Source: Bifidobacterium asteroides
Lineage (GTDB): Bacteria > Actinomycetota > Actinomycetes > Actinomycetales > Bifidobacteriaceae
Assembly (NCBI RefSeq): GCF_030758775.1
Contig: NZ_CP132384.1
Span: 558,001-622,000, forward strand
Direction: 5' to 3'
DNA length: 64,000 nucleotides
Shown: positions 8,651-16,807 of the stretch, in pieces
How the letters are laid out: every line of letters starts with the position of its first letter
How positions within the stretch are numbered: position 1 is the first letter of the stretch
Notes under the pieces: generated by a model
Databases searched by the model: none
The model's input: the letters and a program-made list of their open reading frames with translations, nothing else
What the model was told of the DNA's origin: nothing
Made by a program: the position numbers and the translations under genes

Positions 8651-9229
8651 TTATGCGGCTTGCTTTGGCAGGCTTCGAACATGAGGATCGAGCAATGCAA
8701 TCATTTCGACACCATCTGGCTGGTTGCATGAGAGCTTGTGCGAGTTGCCCTTTTTAATGTCGATTTGTGCAAATGGGAAGAAATTCTGCCCGTCGCCTGC
8801 AGGATAATTCAAGTTTGAAGAAGATCGCTGCATGGATTGCCCATTTACCTTGCATTGCTCGGGTTTTGCCTGCTTAAGGTCGGCCCGCCGTGCAAGTACA
8901 TACATGGTTCCTGATTTGTTTGCAGAGATGGTTTTGACGCTGCCGTCACCAGAAACGTCGTACTTTGTCAAAGATGAAAAATAATCGGAGACCTGTTCCA
9001 CTGACGGCTCTGACTGATTCGCCCCCTGGCAGCCGGAAAACAGTGCCACGCTCATCAATACTGCTATCAGGGCAATTATTTGTTTTTTCCAAATAGCCGC
9101 AGCCGTCCTTGCTTCGCTATGGAATCGGGCTGGCAATGCCGCCAACTGTCCCACGCGTCCATGGGAATCCCCCTGAGGTGCCTCTGCTGGATCAAAGTCC
9201 GTCTGTCCAAAAGCCTTTGCCTTCTTCAT
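8651..9229 (-). CDS. Single-pass membrane or lipoprotein-like protein, unknown function
   Basis: The product is 192 aa. AAGGAG upstream of ATG 9229 supports the start. A 46-residue hydrophilic N-terminus precedes WKKQ and a hydrophobic segment IIALIAVLMSVALFSGC, with Cys67 in a lipobox-like setting. If the gene began just before WKK this would be a standard lipoprotein, but the good ribosome site lies at the longer start, so it may instead be a signal-anchored protein. The exterior part (about 125 aa) has two further cysteines (EQCKVNG, LSCNQPDG) that could pair. No family recognised. Confidence 0.65.
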   Translation of the reverse strand: MKKAKAFGQTDFDPAEAPQGDSHGRVGQLAALPARFHSEARTAAAIWKKQIIALIAVLMSVALFSGCQGANQSEPSVEQVSDYFSSLTKYDVSGDGSVKTISANKSGTMYVLARRADLKQAKPEQCKVNGQSMQRSSSNLNYPAGDGQNFFPFAQIDIKKGNSHKLSCNQPDGVEMIALLDPHVRSLPKQAA

Positions 9230-9414
9230 CAGTTCTCCTTAGGTAGGTGGAGGAGGTTTCACAACACTGTTAATTAGATTTAGGTTTCATAACCTAGAAG
9301 AGCGATTATTGGCTGAAGCAGGTTTAACTCTTTATCTAAAGTATACAAATATTTGCCGACTTGTATCATCATTGGTCGAATGCTGGCTATGTTTGCCTGT
9401 TATTAGCATGACGC

Positions 9415-9873
9415 GTGCGATCTCCACCGTCTGCAGACCCGAAGTCACAGCGCCTGCTCAAGGGTCTGGCCGTCGGGTTGTTTCCGCTGGCACAGGTCAT
9501 CGCAGGCCTGGCGCTGACCAAACATTTCAATCTGAATGCCGTCATCACCCTCGCCTTCTTCACGCCGACCATGCCCGCCCTGATTCTGGATGGGAGCGGA
9601 TCCTCCGGCTACTCCCTCTGGTTGATGCTTATCTACCATGCCTTCATGGACCTGTCCAACCAGCAGGTCTATCTCTTCCCCATCATGGCTGTGGCCCTGG
9701 TGGCCGTTGCACTGGCACTGAGTTTTCAGCCGTCGCCTAGAGAGGCAGATGGTGGTATGAGTGAGAGATTCAATATGAGCAGCTCTATCAATATCGGCCG
9801 GTCCCTTCGCAGATCATGCATGCATAATGACAGGTTGTGCCTGGGCATTGATGGCTGTATGCGCTTCCGATAG
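9415..9873 (+). pseudogene. Truncated tail of a polytopic membrane protein
   Basis: The frame from GTG 9415 contains hydrophobic segments LLKGLAVGLFPLAQVIAGLA, AVITLAFFTPTMPALIL, LWLMLIYHAFMDL and FPIMAVALVAVALALSF in the GC-rich codons of the core genome. This contrasts with the AT-rich DNA just upstream. The N-terminus seems lost: no ribosome site is present and the first membrane segment starts abruptly. The reading after about 9740 looks random. Likely the 3' remainder of a membrane-protein or permease gene. Confidence 0.45.
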
Positions 9874-9996
9874 TGTTGGCTTCTACAGACATAACTTTTC
9901 GAAGTCTCCTGGCCATCTGTGTTGATGGCTTTGGGGCTGTGACATTGCATTGGTCCGGCCGCATGGGAGCTTCATTTCAACGAGGAGGTTAACAGC

Positions 9997-12945
9997 ATGC
10001 TTCAAATAGCATGGTCAGACGTGGTGGGAGTCATAGATGCCATCAAATGGTATCTGGTGGTCTTTGCGCTCATCGTCATTGCCGCCATTATTGTTGCGGC
10101 GCTCGCTCATCTTTGGTCTGTTCCGATCCGCAAACTGGTCCGGTCCAACGCCATAGCTGTGCCCTTGGTGGCCCTGGTTGCTGTGATCAGCATGATACTG
10201 ACAGGGCCCATGTCCACGCTGTTGAATTTGTCCATGAACTCGGATGCGGCAGGAAAGGCGACGATTTCGGACGCGACCACCGCCAAGGCTGGCAAGGTGG
10301 CCAAATCCATCGCAGGAGAAGGATTCGTACTGCTGAAGAACGATGATGGCCTTCTGCCACTCACCGACACCAAGAAGCTCAATCTCTTTGGCTGGGCCTC
10401 GGAGAATCCCGTTTACGGAGGCACCGGGTCGGGCGCCATCAATGCCAGCTATGATATCCAATCCCTCAAGGACGGTCTGCATAAGGCCGGTTTCCAGACC
10501 AATGATGACTTGAGCGCGTTGTATTCCAAACTTGGCAAGCGAGATTCCTCAAACAGCACCTTCAACAAGGGTTGGTCGCTGCCTGAAGTCACTGCAGACC
10601 GCTACACCGATGAAATCATGACCAAGGCCAAGGCTTTCTCGGATACTGCGGTGATCACACTGGCCAGAGTCGGTGGTGAGGGCTACAACGACATGCCCCA
10701 GGATATGAGCCAGCTGCCTGCTGACAAGTATCGCAACAATTCCGACAAATATGCCGACTTCCAATCAGGTGAATCGTATCTGCAGACCTCCCGTACCGAG
10801 CGCGACATGATCGACCTGGTCTGCAGAAACTTCGACAAGGTCATTTTCCTCTATAACGGATCAAACCCCATGCAGTTGGGATTCCTCAGAGATCATCCTC
10901 AGATTCGTGCCGCCCTCTGGGTTCCTGCTCCCGGCAATGTTGGATTCGATTCCCTGGGGGAAATTCTGTCCGGTCGCATCAATCCGTCTGGACGTACGAC
11001 CGACACCTTCCTCTATGACATGCGCAAGGCGCCGTGGTGGAACAATGCCGCAGCCACCGACTATGAGAATCTGAAAAGCAAGGCTGTCAGCCTGCCGGTG
11101 GCCAAGGGCGTCACCTTCAAGCTCAAGCCGTCATACATCAACTACGTGGAGGGCATCTACGTCGGGTACAAGTATTACGAGACGGCCGCTTCTGAAGGTG
11201 CCATCGACTACGACTCCACGGTTCAGTTCCCATTCGGCTACGGACTGAGCTACACCAGCTTCAGCCAGCAGATGTCCGACATCAAGGACGAGGGCAATTC
11301 GCTCTGGTTCACCGTCACTGTCACCAATACCGGATCAGTTGCAGGCAAGGATACGGTCGAGGTCTACTCCAACCCGCCTTACACCAACGGCGGTCTGGAG
11401 AAAGCTACGGCCAACCTGATCGCATTGAAAAAGACCCGACTGCTTGATCCCAAGCAGTCCCAGACCATCAAGGTGTCCATTCCCAAGGAACGGCTGGCCT
11501 CCTATGACTATCTGGGCCACAAGGCCTATGTGCTTGAGCGCGGAGCTTACGAGATCTCCATCAAGTCCGACTCCCACCACGTGATCGACCACAAGGATTA
11601 TACGGTTGATAAGGACGTGGTATATGGCAAGGGCAATCCCAGGCCCAGCGACAAGACAGTGGCGACCAATCATATCGACGAAGTTGCCGGTGACGTCCAC
11701 TACCTGTCCCGCAAGGATCATTTCGCCAACTATGAGCAGGCGACTACTGCCCCTGCGCTGAAGGAGCTGCCCAAGAAGTATGTCGACCAGTACCATACGA
11801 ACGCCGACTTCGACAGGGCCACTTACAGCCGCAAGCAGGACACCATGCCCACCACAGGTGCTAGGAACAATCTGAAGTTGGCCCAGCTGCGCGGCGCGTC
11901 GGCTGACGACCCCCGCTGGGACAAGCTGCTTGATCAGATGTCCGTCAAGGACATGTCCGATCTCACTTCGATGGCTGGCTTCCAGACGGCTGCTGTCGAC
12001 TCCATCGGCAAGGTGGCGACGACGGATGCGGATGGTCCTGCAGCCATCAACAACAACTTCACGAAGAAGGGTTCGCTCGGATTCCCGGTAGCCGTGGTTC
12101 TGGCCAATACTTGGAGTGCGGACCTGGCGCGGCAGTACGGCGAGATCATGGGGAAGATGGCACGTGAGATGGGCATCGTTGGCTGGTATGCGCCGGCGAT
12201 GAACACTCATAGGACATCTATTGGCGGCCGAAACTTTGAGTACTTCTCAGAGGATGGCGAACTTGCCGGAGTCATTGGTGCCAATGCAGTGGCAGGAGCC
12301 AAATCCAAGGGTGTATACGCCTATATCAAGCATTTCGCCCTCTACGATTCGAATGCGATGATGGTCAGCATCTGGTCCAATGAGCAGGCAGCCAGGGAGA
12401 TTTACCTGCGGCCCTTTGAGATGTCCGTCAAGCAAGGCAAGGCCGACGCGACCATGGTCGGCTGGGACTACGTAGGCACCAAGTGGTCCGGAGAACAGGG
12501 GTGGATCAACACGATCATGCGCAACGAATGGGGTTTCAAGGGCATGGCTCTTACGGACTCCTTCGGGGCTGACGGCCGTGGCTTCATGAATGCAGACAAC
12601 GCTCTGCCCAATGGAGTGGACGCCATGCTCTCGACGTATGGGAATGGCCCCAATGTGGTCGACAATCCCAGGTCCCCGTCCTCGGTGAAGTATCTGCGTC
12701 AAGCCAGCAAGCACATCCTCTACACGGTGGTGAACAGCGGCGCCTATGACGACGGTGGAGCCAAGGCGAATGCCATGCCAGCATGGAAGAAGATGGTGAT
12801 CGGCGTGGATGTCCTCACGGCCATACTCGCGATTGCCGCCGAGGTTCTATTCATTAGACGCTATCTGCGTCGGCGCTCGCAGGCTGACGCGGTCGTCGCT
12901 GGTCGTGGTGACCTGACGGACCAGAATGGGCAGCAGGAATCCTGA
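9997..12945 (+). CDS. Membrane-anchored, domain-permuted GH3 beta-glycosidase
   Basis: The product is 982 aa with GAGGAGG upstream of ATG 9997. Two N-terminal membrane segments (YLVVFALIVIAAIIVAALA; VPLVALVAVISMILTG) and one C-terminal segment (VDVLTAILAIAAEVLFI) anchor it. The GH3 alpha/beta sandwich comes first (GEGFVLLKNDDGLLPL, YGGTGSGAIN). It is followed by a fibronectin-III-like domain (FPFGYGLSYTSF, VTVTNTGSVAGKDTVEVY) and then the TIM-barrel domain (GWYAPAMNTHRTSIGGRNFE, YIKHFALYD). The probable nucleophile is Asp854 in GMALTDSFGADG. This reversed order occurs in some known GH3 enzymes. Substrate is unknown; a plant or host beta-glycoside is plausible. The nearby LacI-ABC locus may import the product. 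Confidence 0.88.
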   Translation: MLQIAWSDVVGVIDAIKWYLVVFALIVIAAIIVAALAHLWSVPIRKLVRSNAIAVPLVALVAVISMILTGPMSTLLNLSMNSDAAGKATISDATTAKAGKVAKSIAGEGFVLLKNDDGLLPLTDTKKLNLFGWASENPVYGGTGSGAINASYDIQSLKDGLHKAGFQTNDDLSALYSKLGKRDSSNSTFNKGWSLPEVTADRYTDEIMTKAKAFSDTAVITLARVGGEGYNDMPQDMSQLPADKYRNNSDKYADFQSGESYLQTSRTERDMIDLVCRNFDKVIFLYNGSNPMQLGFLRDHPQIRAALWVPAPGNVGFDSLGEILSGRINPSGRTTDTFLYDMRKAPWWNNAAATDYENLKSKAVSLPVAKGVTFKLKPSYINYVEGIYVGYKYYETAASEGAIDYDSTVQFPFGYGLSYTSFSQQMSDIKDEGNSLWFTVTVTNTGSVAGKDTVEVYSNPPYTNGGLEKATANLIALKKTRLLDPKQSQTIKVSIPKERLASYDYLGHKAYVLERGAYEISIKSDSHHVIDHKDYTVDKDVVYGKGNPRPSDKTVATNHIDEVAGDVHYLSRKDHFANYEQATTAPALKELPKKYVDQYHTNADFDRATYSRKQDTMPTTGARNNLKLAQLRGASADDPRWDKLLDQMSVKDMSDLTSMAGFQTAAVDSIGKVATTDADGPAAINNNFTKKGSLGFPVAVVLANTWSADLARQYGEIMGKMAREMGIVGWYAPAMNTHRTSIGGRNFEYFSEDGELAGVIGANAVAGAKSKGVYAYIKHFALYDSNAMMVSIWSNEQAAREIYLRPFEMSVKQGKADATMVGWDYVGTKWSGEQGWINTIMRNEWGFKGMALTDSFGADGRGFMNADNALPNGVDAMLSTYGNGPNVVDNPRSPSSVKYLRQASKHILYTVVNSGAYDDGGAKANAMPAWKKMVIGVDVLTAILAIAAEVLFIRRYLRRRSQADAVVAGRGDLTDQNGQQES

Positions 12946-12959
12946 CGATTCGGGTCTCC

Positions 12960-12997
12960 AAGGCGGGGCAGGGGCATGATGGCTCCTGCCCCGCCTT
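12960..12997 (+). terminator. Strong hairpin after the permuted GH3 gene
   Basis: AAGGCGGGGCAGG and CCTGCCCCGCCTT are perfect 13-base complements around a short loop, 15 bases after the stop codon. No clear T-run follows, so termination efficiency is uncertain. Confidence 0.7.
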
Positions 12998-13109
12998 AGT
13001 ATTGATATCAGAATCGGAGGCTTAACCTTACTTGGCCTGCTTGTTTGGGATCGATGCCCGAGGGGCTCGGCTTTCCCTGGTCTGCACGACATGATTCGGG
13101 CATTGGATA

Positions 13110-13332
13110 TTAATTCCACTGCGGTTTCTGAAAGCGGGGTGATGGAGACGACGACCAGCAGGTAGAGGGTGGTCATCCATTGCATGCTGGAGGTCCTGAT
13201 ACCGAAATGGCTCATGAGGGCCGGGAAGGTGATGTTCATGGCCGTTTCCACAATCACGCCGTAGAAGGACATGATGCCAGTGGCCACTACCGCGCCGATG
13301 ACCCTGCGGGGGCTTGCCTGGGTTGCGCTCAT
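13110..13332 (-). pseudogene. N-terminal relic of an MFS multidrug transporter
   Basis: From ATG 13332 the reading is MSATQASPRR, then membrane segment VIGAVVATGIMSFYGVIVET, then MNITFPALMSHFGIRTSSMQ and WMTTLYLLVVVSITPLSE. This is the start of the DHA2 (14-TM) drug-exporter family, whose first helices carry NVTFPTL...QW..T.YLL. After the second helix the match stops and an unrelated tail runs into the end of the GH3 gene, so roughly 85 percent of the gene is missing. A second minus frame upstream (13360-13443) is also protein-like but unidentified. Confidence 0.65.
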
Positions 13333-13549
13333 GAGCGAGACTTTTTCCGGCCAGGGAGGAATCATCGGAGTTCAGAGTGATGAAATAGGCCAGCATGCGG
13401 TCGAAAGCAGCCAGATCACGTTGGTCGAACCGGCGTTCCATGGCTGTTTGCTGCCCGGCTAGGCACCAGTGATCTGACATCTACTTGGGCCAAGGCAATG
13501 ATGCTGAATCGGGATGGTTTAGGGGAGGGGGTCGCCGACCTTACCTCGA

Positions 13550-14572
13550 TTATTCCCGACGCTGGCTGATGTCGCTGACCGATCCGCGCTGGATCAACTT
13601 CGCCGGAATAAGCGTCTTGGTGTTTGTAGGAACGTATTCTCCCTCGCACTGAAGCTTGACTTTGGCGAAGGCCTCGCGCCCGATGGTTTCGAAGTCCATG
13701 CGCATGGTGGTCAGGCTCAATCTGGGGACTGTCCCGGTCAGAGAATCGTCGACACCGATCACGCTGACATCTTCAGGCACTCTTTTGCCGGAATCCTTGA
13801 GGCCTTCAACGGCTCCATAAGCCATCTGGTCGTTGGCTGCATAGATGGCTGTGCAATCAGCTTCATGCGCCAAGGCTCGCCCTGCCTCATATCCGCTGTC
13901 TGCTTCCCAGTCGCCTATATAGGTCGGCGGCACTGGGATGCTATGAGCTTGAAGAACGTCTCTCCAACCCTTGGCCCGGCTTTCCGCAGCTCGTGAAGTC
14001 GAGGGGCCTGAGATGTGGTAAACAGTGCGGTGGCCTTTCTTAAGCAGGTATTCGACAGCCGAAGTAGAGCACCCGTATTGGTCGGCATCAATAGTGGGGC
14101 AATGAGGGGAAGGTTTCTCGGTGATGAGTACCACGGGAAGCTCCTTGCTGGGTCTAAAACGATCAAAATCGGCGACTCTTTGTTCAAGCACCACTATGAC
14201 GCCGTCCACAGGCAACTGCTTCATTTGCTCTACGATGTCCGCCAAGGTGATTTCCGATGAGTGGTTCACGATGTGCACGGTCGCCGCATATCCGAATTCT
14301 GATGCGGCTTCCACAGCGCCGTCCAGGATGCGCGCATTGCCAAATGTGGTGATGTTGAACAGGACGATGCCAATATTGTTGAACCGGCCGTGCTTCAGCG
14401 CCCTGGCGGCATAATTCGGTCGGTAGCCCAAGGCTTCCATGGCGTTCAGTACTTTTTGTCTGGTGTTCGGGCGCACAGCCGTGCTGTCATTGACGACTCG
14501 CGACACAGTTTGCGGCGATACCTCGGCAAACTGTGCAACGTCCTGTATCGATACCTGTTTCTTCCGTCCCAT
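13550..14572 (-). CDS. LacI-family transcriptional repressor
   Basis: About 340 aa from ATG 14572 (MGRKKQVS); an in-frame TTG at 14638 would add 22 residues. The N-terminal helix-turn-helix is typical (DVAQFAEVSPQTVSRVVND), with the hinge helix ALGYRPNYAARALK. The sugar-binding periplasmic-fold domain follows (IGIVLFN, VDGVIVVLEQ, AIYAANDQMAYGAVEGLK, VIGVDDS). It is divergent from the ABC sugar-importer genes, so it probably represses them and perhaps the upstream GH3 gene until the imported sugar binds. Effector unknown. Confidence 0.92.
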   Translation of the reverse strand: MGRKKQVSIQDVAQFAEVSPQTVSRVVNDSTAVRPNTRQKVLNAMEALGYRPNYAARALKHGRFNNIGIVLFNITTFGNARILDGAVEAASEFGYAATVHIVNHSSEITLADIVEQMKQLPVDGVIVVLEQRVADFDRFRPSKELPVVLITEKPSPHCPTIDADQYGCSTSAVEYLLKKGHRTVYHISGPSTSRAAESRAKGWRDVLQAHSIPVPPTYIGDWEADSGYEAGRALAHEADCTAIYAANDQMAYGAVEGLKDSGKRVPEDVSVIGVDDSLTGTVPRLSLTTMRMDFETIGREAFAKVKLQCEGEYVPTNTKTLIPAKLIQRGSVSDISQRRE

Positions 14573-14814
14573 GCCTACCTGATCCAGCTCATGGGAGCTT
14601 GCCGTCCTTAGCGTCGGTTGCTCCTTGGTGGCAGACAATATGTTTGCGACACCATTTTTATAAACACCATTATATCAAAGATTCAGAGAATATTTGATTC
14701 GCAGATACGTGCTATTATGATAACGAAAACATCCGGTGAACGTCCATTGCAGTTCGATATGGTCGGAGCTTGATTGTTTGTGTTGTTGCAGAGCTTCGAG
14801 GGAGAAGGTCAGAT
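14573..14814. promoter_or_regulatory. Divergent promoter region between LacI gene and ABC operon
   Basis: This AT-rich spacer separates the repressor and the importer. Two imperfect CG-centred sites could be LacI-type operators: TGTTTGCGACA (about 14641-14651) and TGATAACGAAAACA (14718-14731). The ribosome site GGGAGAAGG precedes ATG 14815. Operator assignment is by resemblance only. Confidence 0.4.
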
Positions 14815-15738
14815 ATGGCTGCTGTTGCTAGCGGCGATGCTACCCGGTCAAGCAGTGCACCCCGGGGCCACGTGAGTTCTCGTTGGCGTGGTTGGTTGTT
14901 TATGGGGCCGTTTGCTGTGGTGTTTGTGGTGGTGTTTGTGGTGCCGGTGGTGTATGCGGTGTGGATTTCGTTGTTCCAGCATCGGATGGTCGGGGGGACG
15001 GTGTTTGTTGGGTTGGCGAATTATCGTCGTCTGCTGGCTGACGGGCAGTTCTGGTCGTCGGTGCGCCGGGTGGTGGTGTTCACGGTGGTGCAGGTGCCGA
15101 TCATGCTGTGCCTGTCGGCGTTGATGGCCCTGGCCTTGGATTCGCTGCGTCTGCATGGGATGCGGTTCTTCCGTATTTCGACGTTTCTGCCGTATGCGGT
15201 GCCGGCGGTGGTGTCGGCCCTGGTGTGGGGGTTCATGTACGGGGCGAAGTACGGGCTGGTGGGCTCGTTGAACGCGTGGCTGGGCACGCATGTGGACGTG
15301 CTGCAGCCGTCGGTGCTTTTGGCGGCGATCGGGAACATCAATACGTGGGAGTTCACGGGGTATAACATGCTGATCTTCTATTCGTCGCTGTCGACGGTGC
15401 CGCGCTCCTTGTACGAGGCGGCGGCGATCGACGGGGCGGGCGAGTGGCAGGTGGTGCGCCGGGTGAAGCTGCCGGAGCTGCGGGGCTCGCTGGCGATCAC
15501 GGTGATTTTCAGCATCATCGGCTCGTTCCAGCTGTTCAACGAGCCGAGCGTGATGCAGAACATGGTGCCGGGCAATGCGATCACGACGTATTACACGCCG
15601 AACATGTATGCGTATAATCTGAGTTTTTCGGGCAATCAGTCCAATTATGCGGCTGCGCTGGCCATCGTGATGGCGGCGCTGACGATGCTGGTGGCGTATG
15701 CGGTGCAGCTGCGGAGCATGAGGGAGCAGATGCGATGA
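14815..15738 (+). CDS. ABC sugar transporter permease 1 (MalF/UgpA-like)
   Basis: About 307 aa from ATG 14815, chosen over an upstream TTG because GAGAAGG lies just before it. Six membrane segments are visible, beginning GWLFMGPFAVVFVVVFVVPV. The ATPase-coupling EAA loop reads YEAAAIDGAGEWQVVRRVKL. It belongs to the CUT1 carbohydrate importers and would pair with the next gene. Codon use is striking: Val is nearly always GTG and Leu often TTG, with many TCG and GCG, unlike the GTC/GCC/TCC preference nearby. This produces long meaningless open frames on the other strand. No ATPase gene is in the cluster; CUT1 systems commonly share an MsmK-type ATPase. Confidence 0.92.
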   Translation: MAAVASGDATRSSSAPRGHVSSRWRGWLFMGPFAVVFVVVFVVPVVYAVWISLFQHRMVGGTVFVGLANYRRLLADGQFWSSVRRVVVFTVVQVPIMLCLSALMALALDSLRLHGMRFFRISTFLPYAVPAVVSALVWGFMYGAKYGLVGSLNAWLGTHVDVLQPSVLLAAIGNINTWEFTGYNMLIFYSSLSTVPRSLYEAAAIDGAGEWQVVRRVKLPELRGSLAITVIFSIIGSFQLFNEPSVMQNMVPGNAITTYYTPNMYAYNLSFSGNQSNYAAALAIVMAALTMLVAYAVQLRSMREQMR

Positions 15739-16703
15739 GCGTGCTGGATGCTGAGGGCCGCCGGGTGCGGGCGGCGGAGCGTGCGCGGGCGCGCCGCGTG
15801 GCGGCGGACGAGCGGGCTGAGCGGCGTCGTGCGGCGTCGAGCGGGTTCTCGAACCCGTCGAATCCGCGCCGGTCGGTGTGGCTGACGCTGGCGTGCGGCG
15901 TGTTCGCCGTGTACTGCCTGTTCCCGTTCGCCTACCTGCTGGTGAACGCGACGAAGACGCAGGCGGATTTCACGAGCACGTTCGGCCTGGGGCCGGGCCG
16001 TTCGTTCGCCTTGTGGGACAACATCCGGGAGGTGTTCTCCTACCAGGACGGGATCTTCGCCCGCTGGCTGGCGAACACGCTCATGTACGTGGTGGTGGGC
16101 GCGGGCGGCGCCACGCTGCTGGCGGTGATGGGCGGGTACGCGCTGGCCAAGTTCCGGTTCCCTGGCCGCAAGGCGGTGTTCGCGGTGGTGCTGGGCGCGA
16201 TCAGCGTGCCGGGCATCGCGCTGGCGGTCCCGCAGTTCCTGCTGTTCGCGAAGCTGGGGCTGACCAACACGCCCTGGGCGATGATCGTCCCCAGCCTGAT
16301 CAGCCCGTTCGGCCTGTACCTGATGTGGATCTTCTCGGACCAGGCCGTGCCCGGGGAGCTGTTGGAGGCGGCGCGCGTGGACGGCGCCTCGGAGTGGCGC
16401 ACCTTCCGCACGATCAGCCTGCCCCTGCTGGCGCCGGGGATCGTGACCTGCGCCCTGTTCACGATCGTGGCGACCTGGAACAACTACTTCCTGCCCCTGA
16501 TCATGCTCAAGGACGCGGACTGGTACCCGCTGACCATCGGCCTGAACCAGTGGAAGGACCAGGCCAGCACCGCGGGCGGGCAGGCCATCCAGAACCTGGT
16601 CATCACCGGCAGCCTGATCACCATCATCCCCCTGGTCATCGCCTTCCTCCTCCTGCAGAAATACTGGCAATCCGGCCTCGCCGCAGGAGCCGTCAAAGAA
16701 TAA
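15735..16703 (+). CDS. ABC sugar transporter permease 2 (MalG/UgpE-like)
   Basis: The product is 322 aa. ATG 15735 overlaps the stop of permease 1 (ATGA), implying translational coupling. The unusually basic N-terminus (RRVRAAERARARRVAADERA) precedes six membrane segments, starting TLACGVFAVYCLFPFAYLLV. The EAA loop is LEAARVDGASEWRTFRTISL. It forms the second half of the importer channel. Third codon positions are almost all G or C with many GCG and CTG codons; this drifts back toward the genome norm near the 3' end. The long open frames on both other readings are by-products of this bias. Confidence 0.93.
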   Translation: MSVLDAEGRRVRAAERARARRVAADERAERRRAASSGFSNPSNPRRSVWLTLACGVFAVYCLFPFAYLLVNATKTQADFTSTFGLGPGRSFALWDNIREVFSYQDGIFARWLANTLMYVVVGAGGATLLAVMGGYALAKFRFPGRKAVFAVVLGAISVPGIALAVPQFLLFAKLGLTNTPWAMIVPSLISPFGLYLMWIFSDQAVPGELLEAARVDGASEWRTFRTISLPLLAPGIVTCALFTIVATWNNYFLPLIMLKDADWYPLTIGLNQWKDQASTAGGQAIQNLVITGSLITIIPLVIAFLLLQKYWQSGLAAGAVKE

Positions 16704-16807
16704 CCAAACAAACCAAACCCGTGCTATAGGCGAAGAGCCATAGAACAGCGAAAGATATCAGTAGTCATGCGTTGTTGCCAAGGACAACAGAAAAGGAGAT
16801 AGGGACA

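Noticed and set aside
14848-16670. Long antisense open frames opposite both ABC permease genes (147 and 341 codons)
   Set aside because: They are rich in Arg/His/Gln and arise from extreme codon bias of the plus-strand genes; no motifs or ribosome sites.
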